Shown here: piece after piece, positions 27,845 to 34,930 of the stretch
Position numbering within the stretch: position 1 is the stretch's first letter
Layout: each line of letters begins with the position of its first letter
From: an uncultured Eubacterium sp.
GTDB lineage: Bacteria > Bacillota > Clostridia > Lachnospirales > Lachnospiraceae
DNA length: 64,000 nt
Assembly: GCA_910584875.1 (NCBI GenBank)
Contig: CAJUDA010000002.1
Span: forward strand, 16,651 to 80,650
Reading direction: 5' to 3'
Position numbers and translations under genes: made by a program
Notes under the pieces: model-generated
The model's input: only the letters and a program-made list of their open reading frames with translations
Databases searched by the model: none
What the model was told of the DNA's origin: nothing

Positions 27845-27873
27845 ATCTTACTCCTTGACAGTTTTGCTGTCAA
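27845..27873 (-). promoter_or_regulatory. ilvE promoter with inverted repeat
   Basis: -35 TTGACA (27868-27873), 17-bp spacer, -10 TAAGAT (27845-27850). The -35 is one arm of a perfect inverted repeat (TTGACAG-N5-CTGTCAA, 27855-27873), as expected for a repressor site; the regulator is unknown. Confidence 0.6.
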
Positions 27874-27891
27874 CCCCTTGTTCTTTGCCGT

Positions 27892-27920
27892 AAAAAAAGC
27901 GTCGTGATAATCCGACGCTT
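27892..27920 (-). terminator. Terminator after the traX fragment
   Basis: AAGCGTCG / CGACGCTT stem with an 8-base loop followed by a T7 run on the minus strand; strong intrinsic terminator just upstream of the ilvE promoter. Confidence 0.75.
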
Positions 27921-27921
27921 C

Positions 27922-27946
27922 CAAGAACGACTTGCAGTCGTTCTTG
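27922..27946. other. Second hairpin beside the terminator
   Basis: CAAGAACGACT and its exact complement separated by 3 bases. It lies immediately before the terminator above, so the two form a tandem stem-loop. No T run of its own. Confidence 0.45.
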
Positions 27947-27986
27947 CTCCGCACGAGGCGAACTTTCCTAATCAATAAAAACATTG

Positions 27987-28217
27987 CTAAAAACCCAATC
28001 GCAACATATACCTTTTTACATTATGCGTGTAATAATATCCTTCGCACACGAAAAACCACATAATCGGGGCTGTCAAACGCCCGACAATATGTAATGCCAT
28101 AGCTCCCGGTTCAGCAGGAAAGCCGGGATAGATCAAATCACATACATGGTCGATCGTCATGGCAATAATCGCAATCAGTTTTAAATGATCTGCATTCAAT
28201 CGCAGTTGCCGTTTCAT
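27987..28217 (-). pseudogene. TraX family protein, N-terminal fragment
   Basis: 76 codons matching the first part of TraX (N-terminal pilin acetyltransferase-like membrane protein): LKLIAIIAMTIDHVCDLIYPG, then HIVGRLTAPIMWFFVCEGYYYTHNVKRYMLRL. Full TraX proteins are over 200 aa with more membrane segments; the frame ends after RLGF and further stops follow, so this is a remnant. TraX genes come with conjugative elements or as orphan chromosomal genes. Part of the AT-rich accessory block. Confidence 0.65.
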
Positions 28218-28262
28218 ATTGCTCCTCCTGCCAGTCTCCCGAATTTATATACAGATTCCGTT

Positions 28263-28589
28263 TTACCAATCCCGTTGCTGTATGGCATCTTCCACATCCA
28301 AATCAATCTGGAACCATTTCAGGATGTACTCAACTGTTTCACCAATACTGTCTCTGGCTGCTGTTTCTAATTCGCTGTCATTTTCCTCAAACTCTTCCTG
28401 CAAATCATTAATCGCCAAAGTCATTTCATCAAACTGTTTCTGTATCTTCCCTAAATCCTGTTCCCCTGTTTCCAGATAGATAATCACATTTTGCAGAAGT
28501 TCCTTTACCTTATCTACCATAAAATCCGGAAAATACTCGTCCTCGTACATATCAGCCAATAATTGATAGTTCTCATCAAATTTTTTCAT
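28263..28589 (-). CDS. DUF5713-like small acidic protein
   Basis: 108 aa, rich in Glu/Asp and predicted mostly helical (MKKFDENYQLLADMYEDEYFPDFMVDKVKELL). It resembles the small DUF5713 proteins, which are of unknown function. No signal peptide or membrane segment. AGAAAGG lies upstream of the ATG. Sits between the traX fragment and the LRR fragment. Confidence 0.5.
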   Translation of the reverse strand: MKKFDENYQLLADMYEDEYFPDFMVDKVKELLQNVIIYLETGEQDLGKIQKQFDEMTLAINDLQEEFEENDSELETAARDSIGETVEYILKWFQIDLDVEDAIQQRDW

Positions 28590-28681
28590 ACTATATTCTC
28601 ACCTTTCTAACATCTAACGATTCACCCATTATTAGGGGATTATCTTATTTTCCCGCTGATTGCGTTGTTGTATTCCCATTC

Positions 28682-29110
28682 TTAATAAGATAAGGGAGTC
28701 TGTTGTTTGTAGGGATCTTTTTTTAGCCAGACACCATCCTTTGAAACATATTTGCCTGCCGTAAACAAGGACGCATTTTCCAGGTTCAGTTTTGTAGTAA
28801 AGGTGACGGTCAGCTTATGATCCCCTGGTATATCCCCGCCTACTAAGTGACATGCATCCGCATCCTCCGGATCAAATTTAAAATTGCCCGGCAGGGTCAG
28901 CTTTCTCAATTTTTTAATCATGAAAGCCTGATTGCCGATCTTTTTCACAGATGAGGGGATTTTTAACTCTTTGATCGCAGTCCTTGAAAAACTTTCATAT
29001 CCAATCTTTTTTACGGTGGAAGGAATCTTAACTGTCTTCAGATTTTTCATATTCCGGAACGCAGTGTCGGAGATCGATGTGATCCCCTTTTTTATTATGA
29101 CCTTTTTCAC
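28682..29110 (-). pseudogene. BspA-type leucine-rich-repeat fragment
   Basis: 142 codons from a GTG with no Shine-Dalgarno. Three LRR_5/BspA repeats of about 23 residues are visible (KKGITSISDTAFRNMKNLKTVKIP, STVKKIGYESFSRTAIKELKIP, SSVKKIGNQAFMIKKLRKLTLPG). Such domains normally sit in large secreted proteins; here there is no signal peptide, and the frame is open upstream (Lys-rich stretch) until a stop at 29177-29179. Probably a leftover of a longer surface-protein gene. Confidence 0.5.
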
Positions 29111-29205
29111 TTTTTTCTTCTGTTTCTTTTTCAGGAATATGTCAAGCGTTTTGTAGGAAAGCCAGTCTACGGATTGTCATTCCCCGGTATCTTTTTATGT
29201 ACTTT

Positions 29206-29529
29206 TTACTGCTGTTTTTTATACTCTATCCCCCATGCTTCCATTGCCCCTATTATCGGGCGCATGGACTCCCCCAATTCACTAAGGGCATATTCCACTC
29301 GTGGCGGCACTTCCGGAAATACAGTACGGGTAATAATACCATCACTTTCCATAGAGCGCAAGCTATCCGTTAATACTTTCTGACTGATACCTTCTAAAGA
29401 TTTTTGAAGTTCATTAAACCGCCAAGGTCTTGCAAGGAGATTTCTCATAATTAAAAGTTTCCATTTATTCCCAATTAGCTGTACTGTCGTAGCAACAGGG
29501 CAAGCTGGGAGTTCTTCTTTTTTAACCAT
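29206..29529 (-). CDS. HxlR family transcriptional regulator
   Basis: 107 aa winged helix regulator: CPVATTVQLIGNKWKLLIMRNLL, FNELQKSLEGISQKVLTDSLRSMESDGII and VEYALSELGESMRPII. The N-terminal Cys (position 10, CPVATT) is the residue that senses electrophiles or oxidants in YodB/HxlR-type proteins. Members usually control the adjacent dehydrogenase or quinone-reductase gene, which fits the MDR gene in the facing operon. Divergent from the RiPP operon. Confidence 0.88.
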   Translation of the reverse strand: MVKKEELPACPVATTVQLIGNKWKLLIMRNLLARPWRFNELQKSLEGISQKVLTDSLRSMESDGIITRTVFPEVPPRVEYALSELGESMRPIIGAMEAWGIEYKKQQ

Positions 29530-29548
29530 AGCAATCCCTCTTTCTTTT

Positions 29549-29586
29549 TAGCTCAACGGCGGGTTCAAATTGGCGCCGCCAAGCTA
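29549..29586. repeat. Dispersed palindrome, full copy 1
   Basis: A 38-bp imperfect palindrome: left arm TAGCTCAACGGCGG, centre around AATTGGCGCC, right arm ending AAGCTA. Lies in the leader of hxlR, between its promoter and start codon. The second full copy is in the dnaD leader, and half copies are at 13270, 33100, 52245 and 59108. Confidence 0.65.
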
Positions 29587-29617
29587 GATTAAACAAATAT
29601 ATAAATGTTACATTCAA

Positions 29618-29646
29618 ATTATAGTGTAGCACACAGGACAAATCAA
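29618..29646 (-). promoter_or_regulatory. hxlR promoter
   Basis: -35 TTGATT (29641-29646), 17-bp spacer, -10 TATAAT (29618-29623). Start predicted near 29611, about 80 nt before the gene, leaving the palindrome in the leader. Confidence 0.6.
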
Positions 29647-29705
29647 CCTAAATTTCTAAATAATTCCCCGGCTCAATCCCATAAATCACACAAAACTTAC
29701 AAAAA

Positions 29706-29736
29706 GGTTACTAACCCAATAAAAAAGTGCGTACTT
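29706..29736. promoter_or_regulatory. Possible HxlR operator upstream of the RiPP operon
   Basis: GGTTACTAAC (29706-29715) and GTGCGTACTT (29727-29736) contain TACT/GTAC-type half-sites as seen for HxlR/YodB-family operators. Divergent position supports regulation of the RiPP operon. Weak evidence. Confidence 0.3.
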
Positions 29737-29818
29737 CCCAAAAAAAATAGAATCTGTAAAATAAAAATTGCAGAGAGGAAAACCTCTCAAAAAAACAAAA
29801 CATAGGAGGTAACAAATT

Positions 29819-30022
29819 ATGGCACTTTCAAATTTATCTGGTTGGAATAATGGTACAGAGGCGGCTTCCGCTTGCGGTTCTGCCTGCGGTGCGTCTGACA
29901 AACCTGCGGAAGCTCCGGCTGCCTGCGGTGCTGCCGATAAGCCTGCGGAAGCTCCGGCTGCCTGCGGTGCTGCCGATAAACCTGCGGAAGCCCCGGCTGC
30001 CTGCGGTGCGTCTGACAAATAA
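29819..30022 (+). CDS. ACGX-repeat RiPP precursor peptide
   Basis: 67 aa. A short leader (MALSNLSGWNNGTEAAS) is followed by five ACGX tetrapeptides, Cys at 19, 23, 36, 49 and 62, in an Ala/Pro/Glu-rich background with a 13-residue repeat (ACGA-A/S-D-K-PAEAPA). Four cysteines also sit in Cys-X3-Asp (C23-D27, C36-D40, C49-D53, C62-D66). AGGAGGT lies 8 bases before the ATG. The radical SAM/SPASM gene downstream is the expected partner (ACGX system). Inferred: the maturase forms thioethers from the Cys, as in ranthipeptides; no protease or exporter is visible here. Confidence 0.88.
   Translation: MALSNLSGWNNGTEAASACGSACGASDKPAEAPAACGAADKPAEAPAACGAADKPAEAPAACGASDK
29882..30019 (+). repeat. 39-bp tandem repeat inside the precursor gene
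   Basis: Three direct 39-bp units (29882-29920, 29921-29959, 29960-29998) and a 21-bp partial unit, nearly identical at DNA level, so recent duplication. The high repeat identity gives the antisense strand a long open frame that is not a gene. Confidence 0.85.
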
Positions 30023-30052
30023 TTCTAACTGAAAAGACGTTTTACATTGTCT

Positions 30053-30079
30053 GCTCCCGGAGTGTCCTGCTCCGGGGGC
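30053..30079 (+). terminator. Stem-loop between precursor and maturase genes
   Basis: GCTCCCGGAG and CTCCGGGGGC pair (10 bp, one G-U pair) around a 7-base loop. No U run follows, so it may slow transcription or protect the precursor mRNA, setting more precursor than maturase, as in many RiPP operons. Confidence 0.5.
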
Positions 30080-30140
30080 ATATTACAAAATATCCGGCTG
30101 TAAGCTGTTCTTATAGAAAATTTACAAGGAGGTTTTTCCT

Positions 30141-31172
30141 ATGAAACAATATTTTGCTTTTCAATGGCACATTACGGACGAGTGCGACCAACGCTGCAAA
30201 CACTGTTACATTTTTTCTGAAAACAACTGCAAGGCATTAGATAGTATGTCTTGGGAACAAATACAGTCTGTTTTTGAAAATTGTCTTGAAATGTGCAATA
30301 AATACAACCGCCTGCCTTATTTTTACCTCACTGGCGGCGATCCTATCCTGCACCCCGATTTTTGGAAACTGCTAAATCTTTTCAAAGAAAACGGAGTACC
30401 CTTTACAATACTTGGCAATCCGTTTCACTTGAATGACGAGGTATGTAGACGGCTAAAAGATATGGGCTGCGAAAAATATCAAATGTCCCTTGACGGCATG
30501 GAAAAAACACATGACTGGTTTCGCAAACCCGGCTCTTTTAACTGCACACTGGAAAAAATACAATGTATCAAAAAAGCAGGGATACGTTCTGTCATTATGA
30601 CAACCGTATCCGGGACAAATATTTCTGAAATCCCCGATATTATTGACGCCGTGGTAAAACACAAGGTAGACGTGTTCGCATTTGCCCGGTACTGTCCCAC
30701 AAGCGGGGAGAAAGAAACGGGAATGACCCCACAGGAATACAGGGCATTATTAGATACCTGCTATACAAAATTCAAAGCCTATGAGGAAGCAGGGTGTGAA
30801 ACATATTTTAACTTAAAAGACCACCTTTGGACGCTGTATCTGTATGAAAAAGGAATTTTCAAAATTCCGGAAAATGCAAAGCCGGATATGATATACGGCG
30901 GCTGCAACTGCGGCAACTGCCACTTAACAATTTTACCTACGGGGGATATATATGCCTGCCGGAGATTGAAAAGCAGGGTAGGAAATGTTTTCACTGACAG
31001 GATAGCTGATGTTTGGATAGGTAAAAACATGGAAAGCTACCGGGATTATGGAAAATTTGAAAAATGTGCAAACTGCGAGCTGTTAAGGTTCTGCCGTGGC
31101 TGCCCCGCCGTAGCATATGGCACAAACGGCAATTTCTATGGCGCAGACCCGCAATGTTGGAAGGAGTGTTGA
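30141..31172 (+). CDS. Radical SAM/SPASM peptide maturase, ACGX system
   Basis: 343 aa. N-terminal radical SAM motif CDQRCKHC (Cys15, Cys19, Cys22) that binds the SAM-cleaving [4Fe-4S] cluster, then GGDPIL and GTNISEI barrel motifs. The C-terminal SPASM domain (from about 253) has CNCGNC, TGDIYACRR, CANCELLRFCRGCP and a final Cys-rich stretch for auxiliary clusters. It should act on the peptide encoded 119 bp upstream. The AAGGAGG-like site before the start and the MDR gene 2 bp after the stop show an operon. Family assignment (ACGX) rests on the combination of maturase and repeat peptide. Confidence 0.9.
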   Translation: MKQYFAFQWHITDECDQRCKHCYIFSENNCKALDSMSWEQIQSVFENCLEMCNKYNRLPYFYLTGGDPILHPDFWKLLNLFKENGVPFTILGNPFHLNDEVCRRLKDMGCEKYQMSLDGMEKTHDWFRKPGSFNCTLEKIQCIKKAGIRSVIMTTVSGTNISEIPDIIDAVVKHKVDVFAFARYCPTSGEKETGMTPQEYRALLDTCYTKFKAYEEAGCETYFNLKDHLWTLYLYEKGIFKIPENAKPDMIYGGCNCGNCHLTILPTGDIYACRRLKSRVGNVFTDRIADVWIGKNMESYRDYGKFEKCANCELLRFCRGCPAVAYGTNGNFYGADPQCWKEC

Positions 31173-31174
31173 AA

Positions 31175-32149
31175 ATGAAAGCTGTAATTTTGACAAAACC
31201 CACTGAAAGTACGGAGGTAAAAATAGCGGAATATCCCACGCCTGCGGTAAAGCCCGGTTGGGTGCTTGTCCGTATCAAATCTTTTGGCATGAACCATTCC
31301 GAGCAGATATTACGGAAATCAGAAATATCTGCCCCGTACATTCAAAAACCCATTATTCCCGGCATTGAATGTGTCGGGGAGATTGCGGACGCTTCCGATA
31401 CTGCTTTTACTGCCGGGCAGAAAGTGATTGCCTTCATGGGCGGCATGGGACGAGAGTTTAATGGCAGCTATGCAGAATACGCCCTGCTTCCTGCACACCA
31501 TGTTTTTGCAGTAGACACTAACCTGTCGTGGGATCGGCTTGCGGCGATACCCGAAACCTATTTTACCGCATGGGGTTCTCTCTTTGAATGTCTTTCCTTA
31601 ACAAGCAACGACCACCTGCTTGTCCGGGGCGGCACTTGCGCTTTAGGTTATGCGGCTATTCAGATAGCAAAGGCTTTAGGCTGTAAAGTTACCGCAACCA
31701 CCCATAGAGAAAGTAAAATGCAGTTATTGACCGACTGCGGGGCAGATACGGCTTTACTTGACAATGACTCATTAAAAGGACAGGTTTTGGGTATTACAAA
31801 AGCGTTGGAGCTTGTTGGAATAAAGACTCTTAAAGATACCCTGTCCTGCATGGAAAAAGGCGGGATAGTCTGCAATACAGGGAATCTTGGCGGCGTATAT
31901 ACATGAAATGGTTTTGACCCAATCAAAGACATTCCAAACGGTATCTATTTGACAGGCTTTTTCAGCAACACGCCTACACAAGAAACAATCAATGAACTAT
32001 TTGCTTTTCTGAATACACATAACCTTACCCCTCATATCGGAAAACGCTACCTTTTTACGGATATTGCAAAGGCGTGTGAGGATATGGAGAACGGTAAAAT
32101 AAACGGTAAAATTGTGATTATCGTAGATGGTGGTGATCTAAATGATTAG
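31175..32149 (+). pseudogene. MDR-family (quinone-reductase-like) oxidoreductase with in-frame TGA
   Basis: The whole 324-residue frame is an alcohol dehydrogenase-like MDR (no zinc ligands visible): N-terminal MKAVILTKPTESTEVKI, substrate part FGMNHSEQ, and the nucleotide-binding ALGYAAIQIAKALG. It is cut by one TGA at codon 244 (31904-31906), in the Gly-Val-Tyr-Thr-[stop]-Asn-Gly-Phe stretch, where Trp (TGG) would fit; the frame continues without other stops to 32149. So the gene makes a 243-aa truncated protein or the stop is a recent mutation or read error. The last 8 bp overlap the sirtuin start. Confidence 0.75.
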
Positions 32150-32990
32150 GGCTATTACAGTAAAAGAAGCGCAGATTAACAGGCTTAGACGGGAAATAGA
32201 AAACGCAGACGCTATCATTATCGGGGCGGGGGCAGGGCTTTCCACCTCTGCCGGATTTACCTATACAGGAAACCGTTTCCGTCAATACTTTTCAGATTTT
32301 GAAGATAAATACGGTTTCCATGATATGTATTCCGGCGGCTTTTATTCTTACAAGACCCCGGAGGAACACTGGGCGTATTGGAGCCGTTATATTGAAATCA
32401 ACCGTTATCAGAATACAGACAGACCTGTTTATGAAAATCTGTATGAACTTGTAAAAGACAAAAATTATTTTGTCATTACAACCAACGTAGACCATTGTTT
32501 CCAAAAGGCAGGTTTTGATAAAAAACGGCTATTCTATACGCAGGGAGATTATGGACTGTTTCAATGCTCCGTTCCATGCTGCCAAACAACCTATGACAAC
32601 CGGGAGAGTATTGGACACATGATAAAAGAACAAAAAGATATGCGTATTCCCTCTGAACTGCTCCCTATATGTCCCGTTTGCGGAAAACCTCTCACTATGA
32701 ATTTGCGTTCTGATGATAAATTTGTGGAAGATGAGGGGTGGCATAAAGCAGCTCAACGGTATGATGATTTCATACGCCGCCACAAAAAGCTGCATACCCT
32801 TTTGTTAGAGCTTGGTGTTGGTTATAATACCCCCATTATTATTAAATACCCGTTTTGGCAGCTAAGCGCAGAGAATCCTAAAGCGGTTTATGCGTGTATC
32901 AACAATGGAGAGGCGTTCTGTCCAACAGAAATCGAAACACAATCTATATGTATCAACAGTGATATTGGAAGCATACTTGAACAGTTATAA
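32142..32990 (+). CDS. Class M-like sirtuin (SirTM), probable ADP-ribosyltransferase
   Basis: 282 aa. NAD-binding Rossmann motif IIIGAGAGLSTSAG (25-38) and TTNVD (113-117) with Asn115. The position of the catalytic His of deacetylases is Gln134 (TQGDYGLF), the pattern of the macrodomain-linked SirTMs that ADP-ribosylate instead of deacetylating. Zinc Cys: C142, C146 (or C147), C177, C180. No macrodomain or lipoyl-carrier gene is next to it, unlike the known SirTM operons. It is coupled to the MDR gene (8 bp overlap). Confidence 0.85.
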   Translation: MIRAITVKEAQINRLRREIENADAIIIGAGAGLSTSAGFTYTGNRFRQYFSDFEDKYGFHDMYSGGFYSYKTPEEHWAYWSRYIEINRYQNTDRPVYENLYELVKDKNYFVITTNVDHCFQKAGFDKKRLFYTQGDYGLFQCSVPCCQTTYDNRESIGHMIKEQKDMRIPSELLPICPVCGKPLTMNLRSDDKFVEDEGWHKAAQRYDDFIRRHKKLHTLLLELGVGYNTPIIIKYPFWQLSAENPKAVYACINNGEAFCPTEIETQSICINSDIGSILEQL

Positions 32991-33056
32991 TGTTTTTCCC
33001 ATCGGGCAGAAACTTTGTCAAACCTTTTTTAAGCTTTGATATAGGGGAAATGTATA

Positions 33057-33085
33057 TTGAACTTCCCTTGTCCTTCCTTTATAAT
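33057..33085 (+). promoter_or_regulatory. Promoter of the SGNH hydrolase/tmcAL pair
   Basis: -35 TTGAAC (33057-33062), 17-bp spacer, -10 TATAAT (33080-33085). Start near 33092. Confidence 0.65.
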
Positions 33086-33099
33086 GATATCATACTATT

Positions 33100-33120
33100 T
33101 AGCTCAACGGAGGATACGAT
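33100..33120 (+). repeat. Half copy of the dispersed palindrome
   Basis: TAGCTCAACGGAGGATACGA at the start of the SGNH transcript; the GGAGG inside it may serve as the gene's ribosome-binding site. Confidence 0.5.
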
Positions 33121-33123
33121 ACC

Positions 33124-33741
33124 ATGAAACATATACTCTGCTTTGGCGATTCCAACACCTATGGGTTTGACCCGCTGAGAGGTCGCTACGATGACCATAC
33201 CCGCTGGACAAGGGTCCTTGGTACTCTTCTGGGACCGGATTACCTGATCCTGGAGGAAGGGTTAAATTCCCGGACGACAGCGATTGATGATCCTTTTGAA
33301 CCCTACCGCAATGCCATGGATTACATCGTCCCCTGTATCCAGAGCCACCTGCCGCTGGACCTCACGATCCTGATGCTCGGGACAAACGATATGAAGAACT
33401 ATTTCCAGCCGGATGCCAGAAAGATCAATGATCGTCTGCGCAGCCTGACGGAAGTCATACAGAATGTCAGCCAGGCGCCGGTGCTTCTGGTCAGCCCGGT
33501 CCATCTCGGCGAATCAGAGCCGGGCGATCCCTGCGCCGACCTGTACCCGGCACGTTCTGTGGAAGTATCCCGCAGTCTTGCCGCACTGCTGCAGCAGACG
33601 GCAGAGGAACTCGGTACCGCCTTTCTGGATGCTGCCAGATTCGCAGAACCAGCCCCGGCAGACCACGTCCACCTCTCCCCGGACGGACATAGGAGCCTTG
33701 CCCGTGCCTTCGCCGATAAAATAAAACAAATGGAGATCTGA
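33124..33741 (+). CDS. SGNH/GDSL hydrolase
   Basis: 205 aa. Block I FGDSNT with nucleophile Ser10, block II Gly (LEEGLNSR), block III GTND (96-99), and block V with the catalytic Asp/His in PADHVHLSPDG. Such enzymes are esterases or acyl-hydrolases; typical substrates are acetylated sugars or lipids. No signal peptide, so cytosolic. 16 bp upstream of tmcAL. Confidence 0.88.
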   Translation: MKHILCFGDSNTYGFDPLRGRYDDHTRWTRVLGTLLGPDYLILEEGLNSRTTAIDDPFEPYRNAMDYIVPCIQSHLPLDLTILMLGTNDMKNYFQPDARKINDRLRSLTEVIQNVSQAPVLLVSPVHLGESEPGDPCADLYPARSVEVSRSLAALLQQTAEELGTAFLDAARFAEPAPADHVHLSPDGHRSLARAFADKIKQMEI

Positions 33742-33757
33742 AAGGAATGAACTGGTC

Positions 33758-34930
33758 ATGAATGTCGTCGGCATTATCGCTGAATATAATCCCTTCCACA
33801 AAGGACACGCATACCTGATCCAAAAAGCAAAAGAAATAACAGGAGCTGATCTCGCTGTCATCGTTATGAACGGTGATTTTGTCCAGCGCGGGGAACCCGC
33901 CGTATTTGATAAATACATGCGTACCAGGGCGGCGCTGGAAGGCGGCGCCGACATGGTACTGGAGCTGCCAGTGCGGTTCGGGATATCCAGCGCCGGGGAT
34001 TTCGCCCTGGGAGGCGTTCTGGCGCTGTCTTCCCTCGACTTCGTGACGCATCTCGCCTTTGGCAGTGAATGCGGGGAGCTTCCTCCTTTTCTGGAGACCT
34101 CCTCTGCCCTGATGGAAGAATCCGAAACTTTCAAAGAGATCCTCTCCCGCTCTCTGCGGGATGGCCTGTCGTACCCGAAGGCACGCGCCCGGGCACTGAC
34201 AGAGACCACCCGGATCACGCCTGATTTTCTGGCACAGCCAAACAACATACTGGGGATCGAATACTGCCTTGCCCTGAAAAAGCTTGCTTCTCCCCTGATC
34301 CCGGTAACAGTGATGCGCAAGGGCATGGGATATCATGAAACCGGTATTCCCGGCACAGACAGACAGGAAACATACCCCTCTGCCACAGCACTCCGTCAGC
34401 AGATCAGCACCGAAAACATCCCCCATCTCACCCTGGAGGATTTTGGCAGTGCGATCGGATACGCGTTACTGGAAAACAACAGCCTCACAAAATATAAAGA
34501 TGTTTCTCCCGATCTGGCGGACCGGATCCGCAATCTCCTTCCACAAATCTGCAGCGTGGAAGAACTTGTCACACGCTGTCAGACCCGCGCATTCACTGCC
34601 GGGCGGATCCGCCGCGCACTGATCCAGTGCCTGCTCCATATCGAACACACCGAACCAGTCATGCCCTACCTGCGTCTGCTGGGATTTACAGACAAAAAAA
34701 ACGGAGCCGTATCCCTGCTCACGCAGGTTCCCGACTCCTGTCAGATCCTGTCCCGTCTCGCCACAGATGTGAAAAAGCTGGGACCAGACGCCCTGACCCT
34801 GTTCCAGCAGGACCTCTTTGCCTCGGATCTCTACCGCCAGACATGGTGCCATAAGTACAACGTACACCTGCCGGGCGAATACCAGCACTCCCCCATCGTT
34901 ACGCTACTCCGTGCGTCCGTACAGCTTTGA
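33758..34930 (+). CDS. tmcAL: tRNA(Met) cytidine acetate ligase
   Basis: 390 aa. Uses acetate and ATP to make N4-acetylcytidine at the wobble base of elongator tRNA(Met). The nucleotidyltransferase start VGIIAEYNPFHKGHAYLI (HIGH-like KGH) and VIVMNGDFVQRGEPAVFDKY are diagnostic (formerly YlbM). Length fits the family. AGGAATG before the start. Its last 27 bp overlap the convergent malQ end. Confidence 0.93.
   Translation: MNVVGIIAEYNPFHKGHAYLIQKAKEITGADLAVIVMNGDFVQRGEPAVFDKYMRTRAALEGGADMVLELPVRFGISSAGDFALGGVLALSSLDFVTHLAFGSECGELPPFLETSSALMEESETFKEILSRSLRDGLSYPKARARALTETTRITPDFLAQPNNILGIEYCLALKKLASPLIPVTVMRKGMGYHETGIPGTDRQETYPSATALRQQISTENIPHLTLEDFGSAIGYALLENNSLTKYKDVSPDLADRIRNLLPQICSVEELVTRCQTRAFTAGRIRRALIQCLLHIEHTEPVMPYLRLLGFTDKKNGAVSLLTQVPDSCQILSRLATDVKKLGPDALTLFQQDLFASDLYRQTWCHKYNVHLPGEYQHSPIVTLLRASVQL

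Noticed and set aside
29686..30018. Long reading frame opposite to the RiPP precursor, rich in Ala/Gly/Pro/Gln repeats.
   Set aside because: It is the antisense image of the 39-bp repeats; the sense strand has the ribosome-binding site and the matching maturase.
31064..31174. Upstream in-frame extension of the MDR gene.
   Set aside because: It overlaps the maturase in another frame and has no ribosome-binding site; the ATG at 31175 follows AAGGAG directly.
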